64,000 bases of DNA. Source: JBAXGW01 sp037139195. Lineage in GTDB: Bacteria > Bacteroidota > Bacteroidia > Bacteroidales > JAHJDW01. Both the position numbers and the translations under genes were made by a program. The stretch lies in NCBI GenBank assembly GCA_037139195.1, contig JBAXGW010000010.1:1-64000 (forward strand), given 5' to 3'. Shown in pieces: positions 53,301 to 59,465 of the stretch. The number at the start of each line of letters is the position of its first letter. The stretch's first letter is position 1. The notes under the pieces were generated by a model, which saw nothing but the letters and a program-made list of their open reading frames with translations, had not been told where the DNA came from and did no database searches.

Positions 53301-53417
53301 ATAGCTAAGAGAAGAATTTATCATAAGATTATTGTTTATTTTAGCATTTTGAAAAACAGCAGCCACTGAAAATATTGATATTGCAATAAGAAACGGGATA
53401 AAAGCTTTAATTTTCAT
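47301..53417 (-). CDS. Giant alpha-2-macroglobulin family protein with a thioester
   Basis: 2038 residues. A signal peptide (about 1-20) without lipobox indicates a periplasmic or exported protein. A helical N-terminal part (30-350) precedes macroglobulin beta domains, including MG2-type segments with FYTDRAIYRPGQTIYFKGVV and GSFSGSFIAPTGLLNGRM near 650-700. The bait/A2M region has FFPHLTTDENGSVIIAFKVPESLTKWKF. The thioester motif is ECAEQTF (Cys1488-Gln1491) in the alpha-helical thioester domain, followed by an alpha/alpha repeat (SNGGWPWFAGMPDDRYITQHI). A Bacteroidetes-type form of the bacterial A2M family, which traps proteases. The usual penicillin-binding-protein 1C partner gene is not next to it. 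Confidence 0.92.
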   Translation of the reverse strand: MKIKAFIPFLIAISIFSVAAVFQNAKINNNLMINSSLSYEQLWKKADSLANKGLYKSANEYVIQIKQKAKAETNNPQFVKAIINSMKYAQMLEEDFFANSLKDIEKEIVEAKDIPLKSLLHSIAAEMYSGYLNSNYQIMNRTEVVDNKSEDIATWDKTMFYKVIAGHYLKSVEEVSKLSNTEIVKYEIILNEIEDNTKIKQRPTLFDLLADRAMRFFKDVTFAPKPIVQFDNTIDLLSAYPDFIQSKFAFNDSLDKDFAIAQIYQKTLKLHKGLNNPIAIIDWDIDRLNYYKYKVTDENKDSIYLKSMAVLENNFKSMLFSLEATYEIANYWKMEGDSYSIKNMPARWYKAKALEIIVSHLNKFVKSESERKLEYLKAEILSKSISLNVESANIPNKAFRALINYRNLNHVFVRVIQTDPEKLKSRNQNEEQLIDDLKKMKVFKQFDYALPDEKDYQNHSCEIKMPELPAGHYSVLISNISDFDYINNAAGYANIWVSDISYISKKNDKGEYEFYVVSRTSGEPISGVTAQLYSEKYNNRTYNYDFEKGRKFVADSKGYFVIPAPKEYEYFKMELFTATDRLMTNNNYYLSKHYDNAKGKRTRTHFYTDRAIYRPGQTIYFKGVVLEYNENDSMYIKPNFKTKVNFFDVNYQKIADVDVTCNEYGSFSGSFIAPTGLLNGRMTISNESGSAQVNVEEYKRPKFQVIIDNLKKECKINDDIELTGSAMAYAGNSIDGASVKYHIVRTVSFPRWWYWYNSYSGASDKEIANGTAKTDADGKYTFNFKAVPDITIAKKSSPTFNYRVEIEITDINGETHAATKNINVSYQSLFVDIDIPEMVNAENDQKYGIKSENINGAYQHSKGSISVHQLKQPSNPLRSRIWAKPDVFIMNEEEFHKNFPNDVYNTENDRSQWQKEKLMMKIDYNTKADSILNLSQLAKWEPGVYLLNIESTDKDGNKVESASYFTVYSPKAKTIPVNTAFWQVALKSKCEPGEKAQLLIGTKEKNLKVLYEIEFNGKTVHSEWLNLNNEQRLIEIPVKEEYRGNFVVHFNGIANNDEFSENVLINVPRTNKQLDITFETFRSKLIPGQDEEWKIKIKGKNGDKVAAEMLAAMYDASLDEFAANRWNFDIYNTYYSQISWAGSGLYANSAAVYANNWHNTIAMPYNESPTLNWFGFYGRVRWREDSHSISMSASSDYFVDGVVMEENAKMDTDQTLAGVSIRKSKDEVVSRGWSEKAADKPVQAKEEKSDNSSVSPRTNFNETAFFFPHLTTDENGSVIIAFKVPESLTKWKFMGFAHTKDLKYGMALNEAVTQKELMVFPNFPRFFREGDTLHVSAKISNLSQETQQGEAILSLSDASTMRLLNNEFKIANNTATFSADKGKSTVVEWKIVVPQDISTVTCKVIAKSGNFSDGEEFILPVITNRMLVAESLPLPIRGNQSKIFTFQKLVNTTSPTLTNHKMTLEFTSNPAWYAVQALPYMMEYPYECAEQTFSRLYANGIAAYLANSNPKIKQVFDAWSNYTPDALLSNLAKNQELKSVLLQETPWVLDAKSENEQKKNIALLFNINKMSNELASAIRKLDKLQTSNGGWPWFAGMPDDRYITQHIICGFGRLKNLGVNLEKDAAINRMTKKGIDYLDRRIVDDYIWLKKNLSVQEMEKQHIDYTAIHYLYARSFFIKNHAIPASSKEAYNYYFGQAKKYCLKQSRYMQALIALASFRNGDVKIATDIIASFKETAIHNEEMGMYWLDMISGYYWYQAPIETQSLFIELFDEVANDKASVEEMKIWLLKQKQTQNWKTTKATADACYALLLRGGNWLANDGQVTIKIGNILIDPANDKTLVKEAGTGYFKTSWNKDEITKDMGTIKVEKKSDGVAWGAAYWQYFEQLDKITPAQTPLQITKKLYIVTNTDKGQVLTPITAKTLIKVGDKIKVRIEIRTDRNMEYIHLKDMRASGFEPINVLSGYKYQGGLGYYESTGDVATNFFISYLPKGTYVFEYPLRANSAGNFSNGVTSIQCMYAPEFAAHSEGIRISIDGAR

Positions 53418-53477
53418 TGTATTTGATTTTTAAAATTCAAGTATTTATTTTCTTTTACATAAAAAATTGCCCAAAGG

Positions 53478-53624
53478 CTATTTAGAGTCTGTCCATAAAG
53501 TCGCCTTCATCGTTGTTCTGGCATCGAAAATCAGTCATTTACTCTAGTAAACTCCTGATTTTCAATTCTGCGAACGCCTCGAATCCGCTCTTTATGGACT
53601 AGCCTCTGACTCTGTGGACAGACA
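53478..53624. mobile_element. MITE-like element 1
   Basis: 147-bp non-coding element. Terminal inverted repeats are GTCTGTCCA (53487-53495) and TGGACAGAC (53615-53623). A second perfect pair GTCCATAAAG / CTTTATGGAC (53491-53500, 53590-53599) is nested, and the core is a hairpin GAAAATCAG / CTGATTTTC (53526-53534, 53555-53563) enclosing TTTACT / AGTAAA. CTATTTAGAG occurs at both borders (53478 and 53625), like a target duplication. No transposase is present. Confidence 0.6.
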
Positions 53625-53798
53625 CTATTTAGAGCCTGTCTATAAACACAGTGTCTTGTTCAGAAAGTTCGAGAACGAGGCGAAGGAAGTGTTGAAAACC
53701 AAGGAGTTTACAGGTGTAAATGCGATGCACTGAACGTGAGTCGAAGTGACTGTTTTCAACATAACAACAACGAAGTTATCGGACTTTCTGGACAAACA
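53625..53798. mobile_element. MITE-like element 2, inverted relative to element 1
   Basis: 174-bp element that begins with AGAGCCTGTCTATAAA and ends with TCTGGACAAACACTATTTA. Inverted pairs: CAGAAAGT / ACTTTCTG (53661-53668, 53783-53790), GTTGAAAAC / GTTTTCAAC (53691-53699, 53752-53760), TTTAC / GTAAA (53707-53720). The core GGAGTTTAC is the reverse complement of GTAAACTCC in element 1, so the two are in opposite orientation. Its right border overlaps the stop codon of the DUF3108 gene. Confidence 0.6.
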
Positions 53799-54599
53799 CT
53801 ATTTAATTTTTGATATAAGCGGATTCTTAAGCCCACTATAACTAATAAGTTCCATTTTAACTTTTCCAACTAAAATTGCTGATTCAGCAAAAACAGGAAT
53901 TTTATTTTTATCATCGGTAACCCATAAAGTAACAGGAAAGGGTTCGCTAAATACTTTGCCTTTTAAAACCATTGGTTTAAACATAAGGCAATTAAAAGTA
54001 CCTGCACCTATTTTTATAGTTTGTCGTCCTTCAAACACAAATTTAGTTGAGTAAACCGAATCATCAAAATAAAAATTAATAGGATACGAATCGCCCTTTT
54101 TAGCATTTGTAAAATCCATTGTTCTAGTGTAATAAAAAGCCGAAATAATATCTTGAGTATATTCGGGAATAGCAATTGGAGCTTTTTTATTAGTGGTTGC
54201 AGTTTTCTTTATTTGATTAAAAACAACATCTTGTTCAATCTTATATCCACCTTCGTTCACTCTTCTAATAAATAGCCAAGGCATAAAAGATTGTTCATCA
54301 ACAACAGATTCATATCTATCTACAACCCTAAAGAAATAGCTAAAAGGACCTTTCGAAAAACCTTTTCCAACAATGCGATATGTATTTCTATTCGCTACTT
54401 TTTGGTTTTCGGCGGTAACTTCAAGTTCGCAAATACCAGCGGTAACTTTGCCAGTAACTATAGAGTGATAATAAGCACGGTACGAAATTTTTTCGCCACG
54501 TTGAAATGCATCATTTTTAATAACTCGAAATTCTTGAGCAGAAGATTTTAGACTTATCAGTCCAAAAATAATTACTAGTGATAATAAGTTCCTTTTCAT
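53799..54599 (-). CDS. DUF3108-type secreted protein
   Basis: 266 residues with a signal peptide (cleavage after SSAQ). The sequence matches the DUF3108 pattern: FQRGEKISYRAYYHSIVTGKVTAGICELEV, then YRIVGKGFSKGPFSYFFRVVDRYESVVD, then MPWLFIRRVNEGGY, and FEGRQTIKIGAGTFNCLMFKP with VTLWVTDDKNKIPVFAES. DUF3108 proteins are periplasmic lipocalin-like beta proteins of unknown function. Its TAG stop sits on the right border of MITE-like element 2. It lies downstream of the alpha-2-macroglobulin gene's start and shares its strand, separated by the two elements, so co-transcription is unclear. Confidence 0.85.
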   Translation of the reverse strand: MKRNLLSLVIIFGLISLKSSAQEFRVIKNDAFQRGEKISYRAYYHSIVTGKVTAGICELEVTAENQKVANRNTYRIVGKGFSKGPFSYFFRVVDRYESVVDEQSFMPWLFIRRVNEGGYKIEQDVVFNQIKKTATTNKKAPIAIPEYTQDIISAFYYTRTMDFTNAKKGDSYPINFYFDDSVYSTKFVFEGRQTIKIGAGTFNCLMFKPMVLKGKVFSEPFPVTLWVTDDKNKIPVFAESAILVGKVKMELISYSGLKNPLISKIK

Positions 54600-54782
54600 A
54601 GCAAATAATTTTGTTTAAAGATAAACAAAAAGCATTCCAAAAACCTTAAATGTAATTATCAAATTTAACTATAATGAAATGAATGCTTTAAATAGTTTGA
54701 AATCAATTAATTTTCAGCACCTTAAAAAATTGATAAATAACATTATTTTGCAAAATGCAAATTAGCAATCAAAAAACTTACA

Positions 54783-54813
54783 TATATAGATAAATAGATG
54801 TCATATCTATATA
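54783..54813. promoter_or_regulatory. Inverted repeat upstream of the first T9SS cargo gene
   Basis: TATATAGATA / TATCTATATA is a perfect 10-bp inverted repeat with an 11-nt spacer, about 48 nt upstream of the -33 element. A possible operator. The rest of the 54600-54940 gap has no ORF. Confidence 0.35.
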
Positions 54814-54861
54814 AGCTAAATTTGACTATCTAAATAGTTTAGTTTAATTTTTCTTTAACAC

Positions 54862-54892
54862 TTGTTAACATATCGTTAATTTTGTATATTTG
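54862..54892 (+). promoter_or_regulatory. Promoter of the thioredoxin-domain T9SS cargo gene
   Basis: TTG (54862-54864), 20 nt, then TATATTTG (54885-54892). The leader contains a CCTAAA-TCAT-TTTAGG hairpin at 54896-54911. Confidence 0.6.
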
Positions 54893-54940
54893 TTACCTAA
54901 ATCATTTTAGGGTATTTATTAACTAAATCTTTATGTATCT

Positions 54941-56341
54941 ATGAAAAAACTAGTACTTTTATTATTTGCATTGACGAGTATGAATGTATTTGCTCAATTA
55001 ACTAATGGGAGCATTGCTCCAAATTGGACGTTAACTGATTTAAATGGAAATGTTCATACACTTTATGATTATCTTGATCAAGGGAAATCAGTAGTTATTG
55101 ATATTTCTGCAACATGGTGTGGACCTTGTTGGAATTATCATGGAACACATGCCCTTAAAACAATTTATGATTCTTACGGTCCTGCTGGAACAAACGACAT
55201 GATGGTATTTTTTGTTGAAGGAGATGCTGCAACAACTTTAGCTGATTTACAAGGCACAACATCCGCATCACAAGGAGATTGGGTTACAGGCACGCCATAT
55301 CCAATTTTCAATCCAACAGGTACAGAATGCTCTACGTTTAATGATAATTATGGTATAGCATATTTCCCTACTGTATATTTAATATGCCCAGATAGAATTA
55401 TTACAGAAGTTGGATCTGTAGCTGCCACAACAATTAGAGCTGCCGCAACAGGATGTCCTGCTTTATCTACAACCACAAATGATGCAAAAATATTAAGTAT
55501 CACAAAACCAACTGGCCAATATTGCACTACTAGTGTATTACCTCAGATAAAAATTCAGAATTATGGTTCAGCTCCTTTAACATCTGTTACTGCAACCATG
55601 ACATTAAATGGAGTTGCTCAAACACCTTATAACTGGACTGGAAATGTTGCTCAATATCAAGGAGCTACTATTAGCATGCCTGTTATGTCAAGTTTAGCTG
55701 ATGGTAATTACAATTATTCAATTGCTTTATCTAATCCAAATGGAGCTACAGATGATAACGCTGCAAACAACTCGCTTACTAAATCTTTTGGTATTAATTC
55801 TAATGGGGCAAATGTATCTATTGATGTTTTATCAGATACATATCCTGGTGAAATTAGCTGGGTTTTATCACAAAACACAACAGAACTAGCTACAAGCAGC
55901 CTTTATACTGCTGCATCAGCTCATACAATTGAAAGTGTATGTTTAACTCCTGGACAATGCTACACGATTGTTGTTAATGATGCTTATGGCGATGGTTTCC
56001 CAGGTGGAAATATTACAATAAAATTGGGTTCAACAGTTATTACTACTATTTTAGGTAATTCTCTTACTGACACTAAATCTGTTGACTTCTGTGTTAATGG
56101 AGTAGGAATGGAAGACAATGCATTGAATCAAATAAATGTTTATCCAAACCCAACTAATGGCATACTTACAATATCAAATGTCAATAATGCAAAAATCAAA
56201 GTAATGAATGCATTAGGTCAGATTGTAATTACAGAAAATGGCGCTAGTGTAGACATGTCAAATCTTCAAAACGGAACATATTTTGTTCAAATAATTGAAA
56301 ATGAAAATGTTATTACTAAAAAAGTAATTCTAAACAAATAG
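54941..56341 (+). CDS. T9SS-exported thioredoxin-domain protein
   Basis: 466 residues with a signal peptide (cleavage after FAQ, residue 19). A thioredoxin-like domain has the active site WCGPC (Cys60, Cys63) in VVIDISATWCGPCWNYHG. A CARDB-type beta domain follows (NDAKILSITKPTGQYCTTSVLPQIKIQNYGSAPLTSV), then a beta-sandwich with NDAYGDGFPGGNITIKLG. The last 75 residues are a type A T9SS sorting domain (INVYPNPTNGILTISNVNNAKIKVMN to KKVILNK). It is a surface-exported oxidoreductase-like protein. The sorting domain is nearly identical to that of the next gene. Confidence 0.85.
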   Translation: MKKLVLLLFALTSMNVFAQLTNGSIAPNWTLTDLNGNVHTLYDYLDQGKSVVIDISATWCGPCWNYHGTHALKTIYDSYGPAGTNDMMVFFVEGDAATTLADLQGTTSASQGDWVTGTPYPIFNPTGTECSTFNDNYGIAYFPTVYLICPDRIITEVGSVAATTIRAAATGCPALSTTTNDAKILSITKPTGQYCTTSVLPQIKIQNYGSAPLTSVTATMTLNGVAQTPYNWTGNVAQYQGATISMPVMSSLADGNYNYSIALSNPNGATDDNAANNSLTKSFGINSNGANVSIDVLSDTYPGEISWVLSQNTTELATSSLYTAASAHTIESVCLTPGQCYTIVVNDAYGDGFPGGNITIKLGSTVITTILGNSLTDTKSVDFCVNGVGMEDNALNQINVYPNPTNGILTISNVNNAKIKVMNALGQIVITENGASVDMSNLQNGTYFVQIIENENVITKKVILNK

Positions 56342-56370
56342 TTTTTAAAACAATATATTTCTTTTAATTA

Positions 56371-56398
56371 AAAGCAGGCTAATAAGCCTGCTTTTTTT
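56371..56398 (+). terminator. Terminator of the thioredoxin-domain T9SS cargo gene
   Basis: AGCAGGCT / AGCCTGCT stem with a 4-nt AATA loop and seven Ts, 30 nt after the stop. The stem is the same as at 58402-58424. Confidence 0.88.
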
Positions 56399-56569
56399 AT
56401 TATAATAACTTGTAGTTAATAACATTTTTGAACTAAAAATATAAACATCTTTTAAAATACGCTTTAAACTCTATCTATATACAGACATCACCGTATTTTT
56501 TTTTAATTCAAATTGAATTTACTTTACCACTAAATAATTCAATTAAATATAAAAACTAAATACTAATTT

Positions 56570-58372
56570 ATGAGAAAGGCAAATTTATTGTTTATTATTC
56601 TACTAAGTATTGTTATTACATCAAATGCTCAAGTTGTATTTCAAGAAAATTTTGATACAATTACTGATGGAGCAATGCCAAGTAATTGGACACGTTTTAA
56701 CATAGATGGACTAACACCTGCTGCAAATGTAAGTTACATTTCAAATGCTTGGGTGAGTTTAAAAAAGTCCTTAATTCCAACAAAAGCAGCATGGTCAACT
56801 TCGTGGTATTCAACTGCAGGAACATCAGATGACTGGATGTTTACTCCTGCAATAACAATTCCAAGCACAAATCCTATTTTGAAATTTACAGAATATGCCC
56901 CTGATGCTGCAAATAGAGATGGATATGAAGTTAGAATATTAACTACAGCTCCAACTATAAGCAATTTAATGAGTTCTGCTGTTTTATTAAGTGTTCCAGC
57001 AGCTGCTAGCACTCCAACAATAAAATCTATTGATTTATCAGCATATTCCAATCAGTCGGTGTATATAGCATGGAGAAATAATTCAACCGATAAATTTTTA
57101 TTGGCAATTGATGATATTGTTATAAAAACAGTTTATAGCCTTGATGCTGAAATTACAGAAATAAAAACATCATCAATTCATATTGATGCTGGAAATTACG
57201 ATATTACAGGCAGCATAAAAAATTTAGGCTCAACTTCAATAACATCTTTTAATGTTTCATATTCAATAGATGGCGGTAGTCCATCTGCAAATTATACTGT
57301 AAACGGAATAAATCTAGTAACAGATTCAACAATAAATTTTACGCATAATATCCCTGCTCCTTTGTCAATTGGGACACACATCTGTACTGTAACAATTTCT
57401 AATATTAATGGAGGAAACGACGAATACAATACAAACAACTCTCTCTCTAAACAATTATGCATTGCTTCGCAAGCGGTAGCTAAAATGCCTTTATACGAAG
57501 GCTTCTCTTCATCAACTTGTGGACCCTGTGCATCTTTCAATTCATCTATTTTTAATCCTTGGGTAGTAACAAATGATGCAAATATAAATTACATTAAATA
57601 TCAGGTAAATTGGCCTGGAACAGGAGACCCATATTATATAGCTGAAGCAGGAGATCGTGTAGAGTATTATAACGTAATTGGCGCCCCAACAATGATTGCT
57701 GATGGATTAGAAATAAATGGTTCTGCAATGGATTTAGATGCTGCAAAAACTAATGCAAATAATGAAAGATCAGCTTTTTTAATAAATTCAACTCCAACCT
57801 ATTCGGGTAAAAATGTATATATTCCAATTTCAATCACCCCTTATATTACTTCATCAAACCTTACAGTTCATGCAGTTATTTGCGAAAAGCTAACTACAGG
57901 TAATCATTCATCAAATGGAGAAACTTCTTTTCATCATGTAATGATGGCTATGCTTCCTTCTTCAAGTGGCACAAATGTCAACTTTACTGATGGAACTGTA
58001 TATACAAATTTGTTAACAAAAAGTTTAACTTTATCAAAAGTTGAAGAAATGAGTGATTTAGTTGCAATAATATTCATTCAAGACAATACTACAAAAGAAG
58101 TACTTCAATCAAAAACCTTTGACATTATAACCACAGGCATAGATAACATAGCAAAAAGCAATGTTACATTATACCCAAATCCAACAACAGGTATCGTTAA
58201 TATAACCAATACAAATAATGCAAAAATAAATGTTATGAATGCATTAGGTCAGATTGTTATAACAGAAAACGGAACTAGTATTGACATGTCGAATCTTCAA
58301 AACGGAACATATTTTGTTCAAATCATTGAAAATGAAAATGTAACAACTAAAAAAGTTATTTTAAATAAATAA
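56570..58372 (+). CDS. T9SS-exported multidomain protein with Omp28-like CGPC domain
   Basis: 600 residues with a signal peptide (cleavage after SNAQ). Residues about 22-190 form a choice-of-anchor J-like beta domain (FQENFDTITDGAMPSNWTRFN, DDWMFTPAI, YIAWRNNSTDKFLLAIDDIVIK). A CARDB-like domain follows (195-295). Residues 305-520 resemble the Omp28/thioredoxin-like group, with the redox motif CGPC (Cys317, Cys320) in LYEGFSSSTCGPCASFN. A type A T9SS sorting domain ends the protein (VTLYPNPTTGIVNITNTNNAKINVMN). Function unknown; surface redox or adhesin role is inference. Confidence 0.82.
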   Translation: MRKANLLFIILLSIVITSNAQVVFQENFDTITDGAMPSNWTRFNIDGLTPAANVSYISNAWVSLKKSLIPTKAAWSTSWYSTAGTSDDWMFTPAITIPSTNPILKFTEYAPDAANRDGYEVRILTTAPTISNLMSSAVLLSVPAAASTPTIKSIDLSAYSNQSVYIAWRNNSTDKFLLAIDDIVIKTVYSLDAEITEIKTSSIHIDAGNYDITGSIKNLGSTSITSFNVSYSIDGGSPSANYTVNGINLVTDSTINFTHNIPAPLSIGTHICTVTISNINGGNDEYNTNNSLSKQLCIASQAVAKMPLYEGFSSSTCGPCASFNSSIFNPWVVTNDANINYIKYQVNWPGTGDPYYIAEAGDRVEYYNVIGAPTMIADGLEINGSAMDLDAAKTNANNERSAFLINSTPTYSGKNVYIPISITPYITSSNLTVHAVICEKLTTGNHSSNGETSFHHVMMAMLPSSSGTNVNFTDGTVYTNLLTKSLTLSKVEEMSDLVAIIFIQDNTTKEVLQSKTFDIITTGIDNIAKSNVTLYPNPTTGIVNITNTNNAKINVMNALGQIVITENGTSIDMSNLQNGTYFVQIIENENVTTKKVILNK

Positions 58373-58401
58373 TATTTATAATAGTATTTAACTTTTGATT
58401 A

Positions 58402-58424
58402 AAAGCAGGCTTTCAGCCTGCTTT
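58402..58424 (+). terminator. Terminator of the Omp28-like T9SS cargo gene
   Basis: AAAGCAGGCT / AGCCTGCTTT stem with a 3-nt loop and a run of Ts. The T-run overlaps the -7 box of tadA (58429-58436). Confidence 0.88.
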
Positions 58425-58428
58425 TTTT

Positions 58429-58436
58429 TATCTTTG
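58429..58436 (+). promoter_or_regulatory. -7 promoter box of tadA
   Basis: TATCTTTG matches TAnnTTTG, 30 nt before the ATG at 58467. It overlaps the end of the preceding terminator's T-run. Confidence 0.5.
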
Positions 58437-58466
58437 CAAATATAAGAATATATCTTTCTACTATTT

Positions 58467-58904
58467 ATGCAATATACACACGAATATTTTATGCAAGAAG
58501 CTTTGAAAGAAGCTCATAAAGCCCTAGCAAAAAACGAAGTACCGATAGGATCTATTGTAGTATATAAAGATAAAATAATTGCACGTGCACACAATTTAAC
58601 AGAGTGTTTAAATGATGTAACTGCTCATGCTGAAATGCAAGCTTTTACAGCTGCAACAAATTATATTGGAGGAAAATACCTTAAGGAATGCGTGCTCTAT
58701 GTTACCTTAGAGCCATGTATAATGTGTGCTGGCGCTGCATATTGGGCACAGTTGGGGAAATTAGTTTACGGAGCAGAGGATTCAAAAAGAGGATACAATG
58801 GTATTGAAAAGTCTATTTTACACCCAAAAACAGAAATTATAAAAGGAGTATTAGCAGAAGAATGTGGAGCTCTTATAAAATCATTCTTTCAAAAGAAAAG
58901 ATAG
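58467..58904 (+). CDS. tadA: tRNA-specific adenosine deaminase
   Basis: 145 residues. The cytidine-deaminase-fold zinc site is complete: HAE (His54, Glu56) and PCIMC (Cys84, Cys87). It converts A34 to inosine in tRNA-Arg(ACG), an essential modification. Length is standard. It is convergent with the nucleotide-kinase-like gene, with stops 5 nt apart. Confidence 0.95.
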   Translation: MQYTHEYFMQEALKEAHKALAKNEVPIGSIVVYKDKIIARAHNLTECLNDVTAHAEMQAFTAATNYIGGKYLKECVLYVTLEPCIMCAGAAYWAQLGKLVYGAEDSKRGYNGIEKSILHPKTEIIKGVLAEECGALIKSFFQKKR

Positions 58905-58909
58905 CATTT

Positions 58910-59464
58910 TTATAACAGTTTACGAATTACCGATTCTATATTAAAAAATAAATTCTCTTTACTCGAATCATTTTTAAACACAAAATCAGCTTGCTCTATG
59001 CATTTTGATAAATTTTGTTTATTTGGATCTTGAGAATTCATTTCTCTTTTTTCATTTTCAACAAATGTTTGGAATGAAATATTATCTGTTTCAGAAGCTC
59101 GCTGTAATATTCTATTGTATCTTAATTGTGGTTCAGCATCAACAGCAAATAAATAAAAAGACTCCATCTTCCTTAGGGCTTCTATTTCTCCAGGAGTTCT
59201 AATACTTTCGATAATACAATTATTCCCCTTTACAACAGCTTGCTTATATAGTTCCTCAATAATAAAGCTTGGCGAATGCATCGCTCGTAGTTCATTGGCC
59301 ACTATAACCATTGAATCTCGGTTAACTGGCAAGTTTTTATCTTCAATAATACTAATCAAATATTCGCGAACCGAATAATGAGAAAATGATTTGTGTTCAA
59401 TCAAATAATCAACAATAGTTCCTTTGCCAGCGCCTATAGTTCCAGTAATACCAATAATAATCAT
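58910..59464 (-). CDS. P-loop nucleotide/nucleoside kinase-like protein
   Basis: 184 residues. The N-terminal P-loop is GITGTIGAGKGT (about 5-16), followed by a conserved acidic switch, NCIIESIRTPGEIEALRK and DAEPQLRYNRILQRASETDNI with a lid-like Arg-rich helix. It matches the AAA_18/dephospho-CoA- or deoxynucleotide-kinase-like P-loop fold. A similar protein in archaea and bacteria is called a dNMP-type kinase, but the substrate is unknown here. It starts just 1 nt after the OmpA gene's stop on the same strand and may be co-transcribed with it. Confidence 0.75.
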   Translation of the reverse strand: MIIIGITGTIGAGKGTIVDYLIEHKSFSHYSVREYLISIIEDKNLPVNRDSMVIVANELRAMHSPSFIIEELYKQAVVKGNNCIIESIRTPGEIEALRKMESFYLFAVDAEPQLRYNRILQRASETDNISFQTFVENEKREMNSQDPNKQNLSKCIEQADFVFKNDSSKENLFFNIESVIRKLL

Positions 59465-59465
59465 A

